Part shown: positions 54,584-63,446 of the stretch, piece by piece
Numbering within the stretch: position 1 is the stretch's first letter
Layout: the number at the start of each line of letters is the position of its first letter
NCBI RefSeq assembly: GCF_000421265.1
Contig: NZ_ATWN01000012.1
Location: forward strand, 1 to 64,000
Reading direction: 5' to 3'
Source: Thalassospira lucentensis MCCC 1A00383 = DSM 14000
GTDB lineage: Bacteria > Pseudomonadota > Alphaproteobacteria > Rhodospirillales > Thalassospiraceae
DNA: 64,000 bases
Notes under the pieces: model-generated
What the model saw: only the letters and a program-made list of their open reading frames with translations
The model's database searches: none
Told to the model about the DNA's origin: nothing
Position numbers and translations under genes: made by a program

Positions 54584-55578
54584 TGAGCTTTCTCGATACC
54601 AAACCCGGTGTTCCGTTGCTGGAATCCGATGATCTTGTCCGCCACTACGATGTTAATCGTGGCCTTGGCAAACCCAGTGCCACGGTCAAGGCACTTGATG
54701 GCGTTTCCTTTACGCTTGAAGCTCAAAAGACTTTGGCCGTTGTTGGGGAATCTGGCTGCGGCAAATCGACCCTTGGCCGTCAGTTGACCCTGATTGAAAA
54801 GCCAAGTGCCGGACAGCTTAAAATCAATGGTGAGGCTGTCGGTGATCTTTCCGACAAAGACGCCAAGATGTTCCGTCGCACGGTTCAGATGATTTTCCAG
54901 AACCCGTATGGGTCGCTGAACCCGCGCAAAAAAGTCGGTCAGATCCTGGGCGAGCCCGTCTTGCTCAATATGGATCACCTTGGCCGCAAGGAACGTGAAG
55001 AACGGGTGCGCGATACCATGGCCAAGGTTGGCCTGCGCCCTGAGTTCTATGGCCGCTATCCACATATGTTTTCGGGTGGGCAGCGTCAACGCATCTCGAT
55101 TGCGCGTGCGCTGATTTTGGAACCGAAAGTCATCGTAGCCGATGAACCGGTTTCCGCCCTTGACGTGTCGGTGCAGGCACAGGTTCTCAACCTGATGATG
55201 GACCTGCAGGAAGAGATGAATGTCGCCTATGTTTTCATCTCGCACGATCTTTCTGTTGTCAGACATATTGCAGATGACGTCATGGTGATGTATCTCGGTC
55301 GCGTCGCCGAAAAAGGACCGACCGAAGAAATCTTTGCCAAGCCATTACACCCCTATACACGGGCACTTTTGGCATCGGCGCCAAAGATCGACCCGGCACA
55401 ACGCGTGAAGGCAGAACCGCTTACCGGTGAGCTGCCTTCGCCGATTAACCCGCCATCGGGCTGTGCGTTTCATAAACGCTGCCCGTTCGCCAACGAACAT
55501 TGTGCACAGGTCCGCCCGGAACTGCGCATGTTCGAAGGCCGAGAGGTGGCGTGCCATCGGGTCGAAGAAATCGCCTGA
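54583..55578 (+). CDS. dppF: Dipeptide ABC transporter ATPase DppF
   Basis: 331 aa. Second ATPase of the transporter: Walker A GESGCGKSTLGR, signature FSGGQRQRI, Walker B VIVADEPVSALD, and the cysteine cluster CAFHKRCPFANEHC. The Q-loop region MIFQNPYGSLNPRKKV is typical of DppF. Overlaps dppD by one base, completing an intact five-gene operon. Confidence 0.96.
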   Translation: MSFLDTKPGVPLLESDDLVRHYDVNRGLGKPSATVKALDGVSFTLEAQKTLAVVGESGCGKSTLGRQLTLIEKPSAGQLKINGEAVGDLSDKDAKMFRRTVQMIFQNPYGSLNPRKKVGQILGEPVLLNMDHLGRKEREERVRDTMAKVGLRPEFYGRYPHMFSGGQRQRISIARALILEPKVIVADEPVSALDVSVQAQVLNLMMDLQEEMNVAYVFISHDLSVVRHIADDVMVMYLGRVAEKGPTEEIFAKPLHPYTRALLASAPKIDPAQRVKAEPLTGELPSPINPPSGCAFHKRCPFANEHCAQVRPELRMFEGREVACHRVEEIA

Positions 55579-55634
55579 CAACAGGTGATCGCCCGGATGG
55601 CCAAACAGGTTTTCCGGGTAGACAAGGGAGCAAG

Positions 55635-55661
55635 GGGGCGCGCTGTAACCAGCTGCGCCCC
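55635..55661 (+). terminator. Terminator of the dpp operon
   Basis: Stem GGGGCGC-GCTG / CAGC-T-GCGCCCC with a single bulged T and 4-base loop TAAC, then TGCGCATTTT. It lies 57 bases after dppF. Confidence 0.65.
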
Positions 55662-55701
55662 TGCGCATTTTAGGGGTGTTTTCGCAATACTGCCGGAATG
55701 A

Positions 55702-56358
55702 TCAGACCGCGCTTCGTGACCGGCTGGTAAAGGCAAGCAAGACACCCGCTGCCATCAGTAACGAACCGCTGATACGGTTTAGCCAGCGCATATGGCGTGC
55801 TGAACGGATCACGCCTTTGACCTGACCACCGATCAACCCGTAGCCCAGCAAAACTGTGCCTTCAAGTGCGATAAAGGTCGCCCCCATCACGGCAAACTGC
55901 CCACCATAGGCCACATCAGGTGCCAAAAATTGCGGGAAAAGGGCGGTGAAGAACAGGATCGCTTTTGGATTACCGATGGCGGTGAAGAATTCCGTGCGCG
56001 CCAAAGTCATCGCACCGGGATAGGGCATCAGGGCTTCAGCCGTGCCATCAGAACCGTTGTCCTTTCCTTCCGATACTTTGGCAAACCAGCTTTTAAGGCC
56101 AAGATAGACCAGATAAATCGCCCCGCCCCATTTGATAATCCCAAAGGCAATCTCACTTGCACCCAAAACAATGCCAAGCCCCATTGCCGTCACCGTAATC
56201 ATCAAGGCAAAGGCAATCAGCCGACCAATCCCGCCCACAGCCGCCGCAGACACACCGTGACGCGCGCCGTTAAACATCGCCAGAAGGTTATTGGGCCCAG
56301 GGGCGATTGACACAAAGAATGTCGTACCTATGAATAAAAGCCATGTTTCAAGCTGCAT
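55702..56358 (-). CDS. LysE/RhtB-family exporter, second copy
   Basis: 218 aa, six hydrophobic helices. FFVSIAPGPNNLLAMFNGAR is the family PGPNN signature and TEFFTAIGNPKAILFFTALF the conserved central block. More RhtB-like than the LysE at 3538 (which has PGPALLG). Exports an amino acid of unknown identity. Convergent with the dpp operon. Confidence 0.9.
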   Translation of the reverse strand: MQLETWLLFIGTTFFVSIAPGPNNLLAMFNGARHGVSAAAVGGIGRLIAFALMITVTAMGLGIVLGASEIAFGIIKWGGAIYLVYLGLKSWFAKVSEGKDNGSDGTAEALMPYPGAMTLARTEFFTAIGNPKAILFFTALFPQFLAPDVAYGGQFAVMGATFIALEGTVLLGYGLIGGQVKGVIRSARHMRWLNRISGSLLMAAGVLLAFTSRSRSAV

Positions 56359-56644
56359 AGAGATATTCCTATTCGTGCGAAATCGTCAACGGCATATGCT
56401 ATTTAGTCGATGATAAATCAGCATGTCACGACTATCCTCAGCGTGTCCAGAACACCTATCGCTTTTGCGACACATGTCAGGTCGGAATGTGAACGCAAAG
56501 CTCTAGTCACACCCATGCAAGAGCAACTCAAGATTTTTATTTGACGATGCTATACAATTAGAGAGGGATCTATTCTTAATAGTATATTCTCATATTACCC
56601 TTTTTGAGTTGAAATGAGAGATCACTTCAAAAGGGGGAAAAGCG

Positions 56645-58555
56645 ATGTCTGGCTCAAAATACACTTTCTCGCGACGTACATTGTTAAAAGGTATGACAGC
56701 GTTGGCTGGCGCATATGCTGCGCCCTCTTTGTTGACAGGTTTTCGCATAGCTAATGCTGCCTACCAAACCACGATGCCCGATTTGCCGCCGGATTTCGGT
56801 AAAGGAAAATCTGTCGCCATCATTGGCGCTGGGGTTGCGGGGTTGACCGCAGCCTACAAATTAGCCAACGCCGGTTTCAAAGTTGCAGTGCTTGAAGCCG
56901 ACGACCGCTACGGCGGTAGAAGTCTTACGGCACGTCCTGAAAATACGCAGTATAAAGAATGGTGGTTTAGCCAATATCCGGATGCGAATCTGTTTCCAGA
57001 AATGTATGCCGACAGTTATCAGGAGCGATCAGAAAGCCCGGCGTCAGACTTACAAACCTGTACCTTCATGGATAAAGAATGGAAGAGTTCAGGTTATCAG
57101 GGCGATCCGGTTGAGTTATTCCTCAATGCTGGGCCAGGTCGCATTCCGTCCAATCATGTCAATCTGATTGCCTTGTGCCAAGAGATTGGTGTGGACTTGG
57201 AGACCTATATTTTCCAGTCGATGTCCAATCTGATGCAAAGCCCTACTTACAACAATGGCAAACCCGCGCCGATGGGAGATGTAACCTACAACCTTTATGG
57301 CGAAATGGCGGAGATGATGTATACCGCCATTCAAGAAGGGTGCATGCTGCAGGGTAAGACGCTCTCTACCGACGAAAAAAAGCAGCTTGAAAATCTCTAT
57401 CAGCTGTTTGGCGATCTTAGCGAAAACGGCCAATTCGAGGGCAGCACAAGGGGGGGCTATGAAAAAATACCGGGGGGCTGGAACGACGGGGGTAAAACAC
57501 GCTCGCAAATCAGCCTGGATGACATCCTTGCTTCACAGTTCATTGGCGATGCCGATGCTAATCCCGAACTCTCGCCAGGATCATTCCTGTTTAATAATTT
57601 TAATATCGATTGGCAGCCAACATTGATGCAGCCAGTTGGCGGTATGGATAGAATTTGGCAACAGCTTTTGTTGCAAAAAGTCCCAACGAGTGCGCTTCAC
57701 GAAACGATTAACAGTTACCGTGACGGAGCACAAAGTGACACGCGCGTTGGCGACTTAGTGACTTTAGGTTTAGCAGCGGAATTTATCGATGTTGGAAAAG
57801 ATTCTGTTAGCCTCAAATTCTTAGTTGGGTTCCCCGACTATTCTCCCAAAATTGAGAAATTGGATTTCGATTTTTGCATATCAACGATTGCACCTTCGCT
57901 GTTGAAAAAAATCCTCGGCGAACAAAATCTTCCATCTGAATTTATACTTGGCCTTGGAAACTTCTCGAAAACCGGAGAATGGGGGGCGAATGATCCAACC
58001 CCGAACCTTTGGACGCCCGCGATTAAAGTCGGCTGGCAAGGGACTGAACGGTTCTGGGAAACCGAAGACGAAATTTATGGCGGAATTTCATGGACAACCG
58101 ATGATATCGGACAAATCTGGTATCCATCCGAAGACTTCACTGCACATACTGGCATTCTGACCGGAGCCTATAACCGAGGTGGAAAAGCCGCCGAGTATGC
58201 CCAACAAAACAATCAGAAACGTTTGGAAACAGCCCGTAAAGGTCTCGCCCTATTGCACCCAGGAGACGCTGACAAAGTCGATCATGGCATGTCGATTGCC
58301 TGGCAATATATGCCCCATCAAGTCGGCGGATGGGCGTCGGATACCGCGCTTGAAAATCCCGAAGTGTATAAACAGATCACAACATTTGCCAAAGACAGCC
58401 GGTTTTACTGCGCAGGCGACACCTGGAGTTACCTACCAGGTTGGCAGGAAGGTGCGGTTGCATCCGCTTATTGCGCGATTAATGCCATCGCACGGACAAT
58501 TGACCCGACCAACAATGCGTTTTCGGCCAGCGCGTGCTTTGCTGGAAGCAAATAA
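56645..58555 (+). CDS. Tat-exported flavin amine oxidase
   Basis: 636 aa. Tat signal SRRTLLKGMTALAGAYAAPS, RR near residue 10. FAD-binding GxGxxG in VAIIGAGVAGLTAAYKLANA with the following VLEADDRYGGRS, and the C-terminal FAD block FYCAGDTWSYLPGWQEGAV. Length and order fit bacterial L-amino-acid oxidases and tryptophan 2-monooxygenase-like proteins; substrate not readable. The gene is clearly AT-richer than its neighbours, with many TTA/TTT/AAA codons, which suggests transfer. A long AT-rich leader (56359-56644) precedes it. Confidence 0.85.
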   Translation: MSGSKYTFSRRTLLKGMTALAGAYAAPSLLTGFRIANAAYQTTMPDLPPDFGKGKSVAIIGAGVAGLTAAYKLANAGFKVAVLEADDRYGGRSLTARPENTQYKEWWFSQYPDANLFPEMYADSYQERSESPASDLQTCTFMDKEWKSSGYQGDPVELFLNAGPGRIPSNHVNLIALCQEIGVDLETYIFQSMSNLMQSPTYNNGKPAPMGDVTYNLYGEMAEMMYTAIQEGCMLQGKTLSTDEKKQLENLYQLFGDLSENGQFEGSTRGGYEKIPGGWNDGGKTRSQISLDDILASQFIGDADANPELSPGSFLFNNFNIDWQPTLMQPVGGMDRIWQQLLLQKVPTSALHETINSYRDGAQSDTRVGDLVTLGLAAEFIDVGKDSVSLKFLVGFPDYSPKIEKLDFDFCISTIAPSLLKKILGEQNLPSEFILGLGNFSKTGEWGANDPTPNLWTPAIKVGWQGTERFWETEDEIYGGISWTTDDIGQIWYPSEDFTAHTGILTGAYNRGGKAAEYAQQNNQKRLETARKGLALLHPGDADKVDHGMSIAWQYMPHQVGGWASDTALENPEVYKQITTFAKDSRFYCAGDTWSYLPGWQEGAVASAYCAINAIARTIDPTNNAFSASACFAGSK

Positions 58556-58571
58556 TTTCCAGATGCAAAAA

Positions 58572-58595
58572 GGGACTGCAAACAAATGCAGCCCC
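58572..58595 (-). terminator. Terminator between the amine oxidase and cupin genes
   Basis: Stem GGG-A-CTGCA / TGCAG-CCC with loop AACAAA; the minus strand continues TTTTTGCATC, so it mainly ends the cupin transcript. Confidence 0.7.
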
Positions 58596-58602
58596 AACTT
58601 AA

Positions 58603-59106
58603 TCAGTCGCGCGTCAAGGCCGCAATCATATCAGATGCTGTGGGCCATTTCGCAGTAAGTGCCGTGCGAGTACCCATGGAGAAATCGGAAAAATCAAAAC
58701 CCGGTGCGACGGTGCAGCCCAAAAGCGCGAATTTGCCGCCCGGTTTGAGGCGTCCCCCCTGCCAGACATTTTTCGGCACAACCATTTGCGGGGTTTGCCC
58801 GGCCAAAAGGTCGGTTCCGATTTCAACATGCTTATGCGTGCCGTCTTCAAACAGTTGAAGCTGTTCAACCGCATCACCAAGGTAATGATGGAAAATCTCG
58901 TCACTGGTCAGGATGTGCATGCCTGAAAATGTATCAGGGGTCAGAAGGTAGTAAATCGCCGTTCCCGTACTGCGCACACCCAGATAGCGGTTGCCCGGAT
59001 TACAGGTTTCAAAGGATCGAAATGTTTCGGCGTAATAACCGCCTTCGGGATGAGGTTGCAGGCCGAGTTTTGCGATCAGGTCGTCAATCGTGATGGCATC
59101 TGGCAT
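58603..59106 (-). CDS. Cupin-domain protein (DUF985/cupin_5)
   Basis: 167 aa from ATG 59106, GGAAG upstream. LQPHPEGGYYAETFRS and IYYLLTPDTFSGMHILTSDE then FHHYLGDAVEQLQLF are the DUF985/cupin_5 pattern. These proteins are single beta-barrel cupins related to sugar isomerases; a physiological substrate is not known. Same strand as the copper genes downstream in position but separated from them by a terminator. Confidence 0.88.
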   Translation of the reverse strand: MPDAITIDDLIAKLGLQPHPEGGYYAETFRSFETCNPGNRYLGVRSTGTAIYYLLTPDTFSGMHILTSDEIFHHYLGDAVEQLQLFEDGTHKHVEIGTDLLAGQTPQMVVPKNVWQGGRLKPGGKFALLGCTVAPGFDFSDFSMGTRTALTAKWPTASDMIAALTRD

Positions 59107-59154
59107 GGCGTACTTCCCTTTAATCAACGGCATTTATTTCCCGACATCATGACG

Positions 59155-59184
59155 AAAAAAGGGGAAAGGCGCAAACCTTCCCCC
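59155..59184 (-). terminator. Terminator after the PCuAC gene
   Basis: Stem GGGGAAAGG / CCTT-CCCC (one bulged A) with a loop of about 6 bases; on the minus strand TTTTTT follows. Located 36 bases past the PCuAC stop. Confidence 0.85.
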
Positions 59185-59219
59185 TGATATATTCAGCCCG
59201 ACTTGATGGGGTCACACAC

Positions 59220-59741
59220 CTAGTTGGTTTTGTGATCCATCTTGTCATGGTCCATTTCGCCGTGGTTCATCTCGCCATGATCCATGTCGCCCATGCCTGC
59301 CGGTCCCTTGGCAAGCGGACCAAGCACATTGATCATCACCGGCACATCACCCGCTTTTTCAAATTCAAGCGTCACCTTTATCATTTCGCCTTCGGCAAGC
59401 GGCTTTTTCAGGCCCATCAGCATGACGTGATAGCTGCCCGGTTTGAACATGACATTGCCATGCATCAGCACTTCAATTCCGCCTTCGACCTGGCGCATCT
59501 TCATGACGTTATTGGCCATGATGTGGGTATGCAGCTCAGTTTTTTCCGCCAAATCACTGCGTACGCCAACAACCCGATCCGCATCACCGTGATTAACCAC
59601 CTCAAGGAAGGCAACGCCATTGCGCACCTGACCAAGCGATGCTTTGGACCATGCGTCCTTGATTTCAATATCCGCAGCAAAGGCGCTGGAAACAACAAAC
59701 AGCGATGTGATGGTCGCAATAACAGCAAACAGTTTTTTCAT
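59220..59741 (-). CDS. Periplasmic copper chaperone PCu(A)C
   Basis: 173 aa with a signal peptide (LFAVIATITSLFVVSSAFA). Delivers Cu(I) to cytochrome oxidase CuA. The copper ligands H, M, H and M are visible in THIMANNVMKM and PGSYHVMLMGL. An extra His/Met-rich tail (MDHGEMNHGEMDHDKMDHK) adds further copper sites, as in some alphaproteobacterial members. ATG 59741 has GGATGA upstream. Followed in the transcript by its own terminator; the DUF2946 gene lies upstream on the same strand with a 66-base gap. Confidence 0.9.
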   Translation of the reverse strand: MKKLFAVIATITSLFVVSSAFAADIEIKDAWSKASLGQVRNGVAFLEVVNHGDADRVVGVRSDLAEKTELHTHIMANNVMKMRQVEGGIEVLMHGNVMFKPGSYHVMLMGLKKPLAEGEMIKVTLEFEKAGDVPVMINVLGPLAKGPAGMGDMDHGEMNHGEMDHDKMDHKTN

Positions 59742-59807
59742 GGATTTCATCCGTCTTTTGGCCTGCAACACACAGGTCCGATTTCATAAATTGGCTTTGT
59801 TTTGAAA

Positions 59808-60257
59808 TCAGACGGAAAGTGGTGGCGCGCGCGAATGACGTATGCGCGGGATTTCATGCCCTGCGGCGGCCCCGATCGCATCGGTATAGGTGATGAGGCC
59901 GATCTTTGACATCGGAGCAATGTCAGGCACACCCAAATCAACAAACACACCATGATGGGTCGCACAAAGGGAACAGAACCCATGGGCCGCATTGCTTTTG
60001 TCGTCTTGCGTCGGCGGGGCATCACCACTGAGCGATACAGCCCGAATACCATCGGGGGTGCAGATCAGCAGAAGATCACTGCCGGGTGCGGCCTGCGCGC
60101 CAGAAACGCCAATCCCCTGCCCGCCAAGAAGTGCCGGGATAAAGCCCGATTGCGTGACACCGGCCAGCAAAACAACACACACCATGCCCCAGACCTGAAG
60201 CAAACGGCTTAAAGGTCGGGCACAACTGGCACTATGTGAACAGGCAAAAACAGGCAT
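59808..60257 (-). CDS. DUF2946-family protein
   Basis: 149 aa from ATG 60257. One hydrophobic segment near residues 20-40 (VWGMVCVVLLAGVTQSGF) and the conserved FCSLCATHHG motif, a CxxCxxHH site suited to metal binding. DUF2946 genes often sit beside copper genes, as here before PCuAC, so copper handling is likely. Start choice is weak (little upstream Shine-Dalgarno). Confidence 0.75.
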   Translation of the reverse strand: MPVFACSHSASCARPLSRLLQVWGMVCVVLLAGVTQSGFIPALLGGQGIGVSGAQAAPGSDLLLICTPDGIRAVSLSGDAPPTQDDKSNAAHGFCSLCATHHGVFVDLGVPDIAPMSKIGLITYTDAIGAAAGHEIPRIRHSRAPPLSV

Positions 60258-60367
60258 ATCCCTGATATGCACGATATAGCGTCCCCTCGCAATGACATTG
60301 ATCATTGTAAAGCCATCGCAAACACATGATCATGGCCGCGCTAAGATAAAGCGATTGGAACCCCACC

Positions 60368-60847
60368 ATGCATACATATGCAATTGCCAATCCCGTCACT
60401 CTGCCACACCCAGCACTGCCAGATGCGGATTGGGCGGACAGTTTTGCCATCACCACATCAGACACGGGCATCACCCCTGAAATTGCCGCGCAAAAGATCA
60501 TGCAATCCCGACCGGTCTGGGTCTCTCGATTGATGCAAATTCGCGATCTCGCTATGCGACCATTCGGCTTAAAGCCCGGCGTAAATGACCCTGAAAACCC
60601 CGACATTATTGGAATTTTTCCCGTGATCGCACGGGCAGATAACTCAATCACTCTTGGGCTGAACGACAAGCATCTTGATTTCCGACTTGTGATTGAAATT
60701 GATCATGTCGCAGGGGGGAGGACCGCGATACGCGCCATCACGGCCGTAAAACGCCACAATATTCTTGGCCAAGCGTATTTGGCGACCATAACGCCGTTCC
60801 ACCGCAAGATTGTGCCTGCGATGCTCAATGCGGCCTATGGCCTTTAA
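60368..60847 (+). CDS. DUF2867-family protein
   Basis: 159 aa, soluble. The layout ADWADSFAITTS, then MQIRDLAMRPFGLKPG and HLDFRLVIEIDHV and HNILGQAYLATITPFHRKIV is the DUF2867 pattern. Function unknown; often found near oxidoreductases. Divergent from the copper genes and followed by a perfect palindrome. Confidence 0.8.
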   Translation: MHTYAIANPVTLPHPALPDADWADSFAITTSDTGITPEIAAQKIMQSRPVWVSRLMQIRDLAMRPFGLKPGVNDPENPDIIGIFPVIARADNSITLGLNDKHLDFRLVIEIDHVAGGRTAIRAITAVKRHNILGQAYLATITPFHRKIVPAMLNAAYGL

Positions 60848-60857
60848 GCTCTGACAA

Positions 60858-60889
60858 CAAGGGCCGGACAGATATCTGTCCGGCCCTTG
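60858..60889. terminator. Perfect 32-bp palindrome between DUF2867 and fumC
   Basis: CAAGGGCCGGACAGAT / ATCTGTCCGGCCCTTG: sixteen base pairs with no loop bases. It lies between two convergent genes and probably terminates both, although T runs are short. Confidence 0.75.
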
Positions 60890-60913
60890 ATCAAAAAAGC
60901 AATACCTGCGCGA

Positions 60914-62305
60914 TCAGGTCATGTCACGCGCCTGAACCAGTTCATCGAATTTGTCCCTATCAAGGAAGCCAAGTGCGATGGTTGCTTCTTTCAGGCTACT
61001 ACGATCCTTATGCGCCTTTTTGGCAACGGCAGCAGCATTGTCATAGCCAATATGCGGCGCCAAGGCCGTCACCAGCATCAGGCTTTGTTCGACATAGTGA
61101 TCGATCTTTTCCTGATCGGCTTCCAACCCGGCAATGCAATTATCGGCAAAGCTTGCGGACGCATCGGCAATCAAGCGGATCGATTGCAGCAGGTTATAAA
61201 TGATCACGGGTTTAAACACATTGAGATCAAGATGCCCGTTCGATCCACCAACCGTAACCGCAACATGATTGCCGATAACCTGCGCGCAGACCATGGTCAG
61301 GGCCTCCGCCTGCGTCGGGTTGACCTTGCCCGGCATGATGGAGGACCCCGGTTCGTTGGCCGGTAGGACCAATTCACCCAACCCGCAACGCGGGCCCGAT
61401 CCCAACAGACGAATGTCATTGCCGATTTTCATCAACGACGTCGCCAGAACATTCATCACACCCGACATTTCGACACAGGCGTCATGGGCGGCCAACGCTT
61501 CGAACTTGTTTTGGACGGTTTCAAACGCAATGCCGGTAATGTCGGATGTCTGCTTGGCAAATTCGACATCAAAGCCCTTTGGCGCATTCAGCCCGGTGCC
61601 CAATGCGGTCCCGCCCTGTGCGAGTTTACGTAAACGTTTCATCGCATCATCAATGCGATCCAGACCAAGTTCAATTTGCATGGCATAGCCGGAAAATTCC
61701 TGCCCCAGTGTCAGGGGTACGGCATCCTGCATATGGGTTCGGCCAATTTTGACGATATCGGCGAACGCTTTTTCCTTGGCTTCAAGGGTACTGCGCAGAT
61801 GCTTTAACGCCGGTTTGAGGGTTTCTTCAATCTCAACCACGGCCGCAATATGCATGGCCGCCGGGAAACTGTCGTTCGATGATTGCCCACGGTTCACATG
61901 GTCATTGGGATGGACAGGATCACGCAGCCCCATCGGTTTACCAAGGATTTCACAGGCTCGGTTTGCGATCACTTCGTTGGTGTTCATGTTGGTCTGGGTA
62001 CCCGACCCGGTTTGCCAGACAACCAATGGAAAATGATCCAGCAACTTGCCATCAGCAACTTCGCGCGCCGCCGTTTCAATCGCACTTGCAAGCTCCCCGT
62101 CCAGATTTCCAAGCGCGACATTGGCCCGTGCTGCGGCAAGTTTTTGAATACCGAACGCCTTGATCAACGCGTCTGGCATCCGCTCCCCGCCAATGCGGAA
62201 ATTCTGGGTGGAACGCTGTGTTTGCGCCCCCCAATACCGGTCTGCGGGCACATCAATGGCCCCCATGGTATCTTGCTCGGTACGGGTGGTCACTTGATTG
62301 GTCAC
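60914..62305 (-). CDS. fumC: Class II fumarate hydratase
   Basis: 463 aa from a GTG at 62305 with GGAGG 8 bases upstream; this gives the exact FumC length, whereas the open frame runs to 62482. Converts fumarate to malate. Signature [20 protein letters not shown], catalytic His in [17 protein letters not shown], and [19 protein letters not shown] at the N-terminus. Iron-free, oxidant-stable fumarase of the TCA cycle. Downstream (on the minus strand) of the DeoR gene, which starts 140 bases earlier in transcription order. Confidence 0.95.
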   Translation of the reverse strand: MTNQVTTRTEQDTMGAIDVPADRYWGAQTQRSTQNFRIGGERMPDALIKAFGIQKLAAARANVALGNLDGELASAIETAAREVADGKLLDHFPLVVWQTGSGTQTNMNTNEVIANRACEILGKPMGLRDPVHPNDHVNRGQSSNDSFPAAMHIAAVVEIEETLKPALKHLRSTLEAKEKAFADIVKIGRTHMQDAVPLTLGQEFSGYAMQIELGLDRIDDAMKRLRKLAQGGTALGTGLNAPKGFDVEFAKQTSDITGIAFETVQNKFEALAAHDACVEMSGVMNVLATSLMKIGNDIRLLGSGPRCGLGELVLPANEPGSSIMPGKVNPTQAEALTMVCAQVIGNHVAVTVGGSNGHLDLNVFKPVIIYNLLQSIRLIADASASFADNCIAGLEADQEKIDHYVEQSLMLVTALAPHIGYDNAAAVAKKAHKDRSSLKEATIALGFLDRDKFDELVQARDMT

Positions 62306-62444
62306 GATAGAAATCCTCCGTGTCAGAAAACAAACTGACCGGGGCGGGAAACCCGGCACGGCAATCCTCTGGGTACTGCCATTTGGGGAATATGGTCTGG
62401 AACCTACCGTAACGCAAATCCGATTGAGACCAATTCTTAAGATG

Positions 62445-63242
62445 TTAGGCGATCTTCGTTTGGGCGTCCTGCCACGTAACAAGCTTGACGCCAGAGCGCT
62501 GAAGCTGCGAGATGGTTTTCTGCGACGGCACCAGATCCGTGATGATCCCGGTCAGGGCCTCGATCGGGGCGACATTTTCAAGATAACGCTGATCAAATTT
62601 GGTGTGATCCACCATCAACCAGGTTTCGTCAGACCGCTCCATCATCGCACGTTTGACCGCAACCGCACGCCGGTTTACATCACTAAAGCCCGGCCAGGAG
62701 ACACCCGACGCACCGATAAAGGCGATATTGGCGTGAAACCGGCGCAGGAAATCAATGGTGTCACTTCCGTACACGGCATTTTCGCGAACATCAAAAACGC
62801 CCGGACACATAACCACATCATCGCGGTCGGCCACATCGCCCATGCCATGAACCACCGCATAACAGTTGGTGATAAACGTACGCGCCTGCGTCCCGCCATT
62901 CACAGCAAGATACGGTGCCAGCTGGGCCACTGTTGATCCGGCATCAATCATCACAACATCACCCGGGCGCACCAGATTGGCCGCAAGCATACCAATACGG
63001 TCCAGTCCGGCCACTGCGGCTGATTGACGTTCGATCAGGTCAGGCTGATGCCCCATGGGCCGCGCCGATGCCCCGCCGAACTCGCGCTTGATCAAGCCAT
63101 CTTCGCTTAACGCATCAAGATCACGGCGAATGGTTTCGGTCGCAACGTCGAATCGCTCCGCCAATGTGGCAACTCTCACATGTGGATGGAGCTTGAGTTC
63201 CTGCAGAATGCTTTGCTGGCGTTGTTTTTTTCCAATTCGCAA
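62445..63242 (-). CDS. DeoR/GlpR-family regulator
   Basis: 265 aa. N-terminal winged helix [20 protein letters not shown] followed by [20 protein letters not shown], then the DeoR sensor domain with the DxGST motif [17 protein letters not shown]. GlpR-like proteins sense sugar phosphates. Divergent from the PhnD-type gene, so it may repress that transporter, as for the DeoR regulators beside phosphonate uptake genes; the ligand is not known. Confidence 0.87.
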   Translation of the reverse strand: MRIGKKQRQQSILQELKLHPHVRVATLAERFDVATETIRRDLDALSEDGLIKREFGGASARPMGHQPDLIERQSAAVAGLDRIGMLAANLVRPGDVVMIDAGSTVAQLAPYLAVNGGTQARTFITNCYAVVHGMGDVADRDDVVMCPGVFDVRENAVYGSDTIDFLRRFHANIAFIGASGVSWPGFSDVNRRAVAVKRAMMERSDETWLMVDHTKFDQRYLENVAPIEALTGIITDLVPSQKTISQLQRSGVKLVTWQDAQTKIA

Positions 63243-63378
63243 AGCAATTCCTCCCCCAATACTGGCGTTTTACCTGACCTACGGAGCACTTTAGCAATAT
63301 TGATGGAAACCTTTTGTTACAGTTTTGTGTTGATTTCCAAACTTTTTCAAATTCATAATGTTGGGAAAAGCAACAACA

Positions 63379-63402
63379 ACAAAACCACAAAACCACAAAA
63401 TC
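63379..63402. repeat. Three 8-bp tandem repeats in the deoR-phnD region
   Basis: ACAAAACC, ACAAAACC and ACAAAATC follow each other without gaps. They lie 45-68 bases upstream of the PhnD GTG and 137-160 bases upstream of the deoR ATG, where a repressor site would be expected. Confidence 0.45.
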
Positions 63403-63446
63403 GCTGGGAAAACCCGGCTTTCATAGGGAAGAAAGGTCACAACATC

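Noticed and set aside
60914..62482. Longer fumC start at 62482
   Set aside because: The added 59 residues overlap the deoR 3' end, lack family similarity, and GTG 62305 has a proper ribosome-binding site and gives the standard 463 aa.
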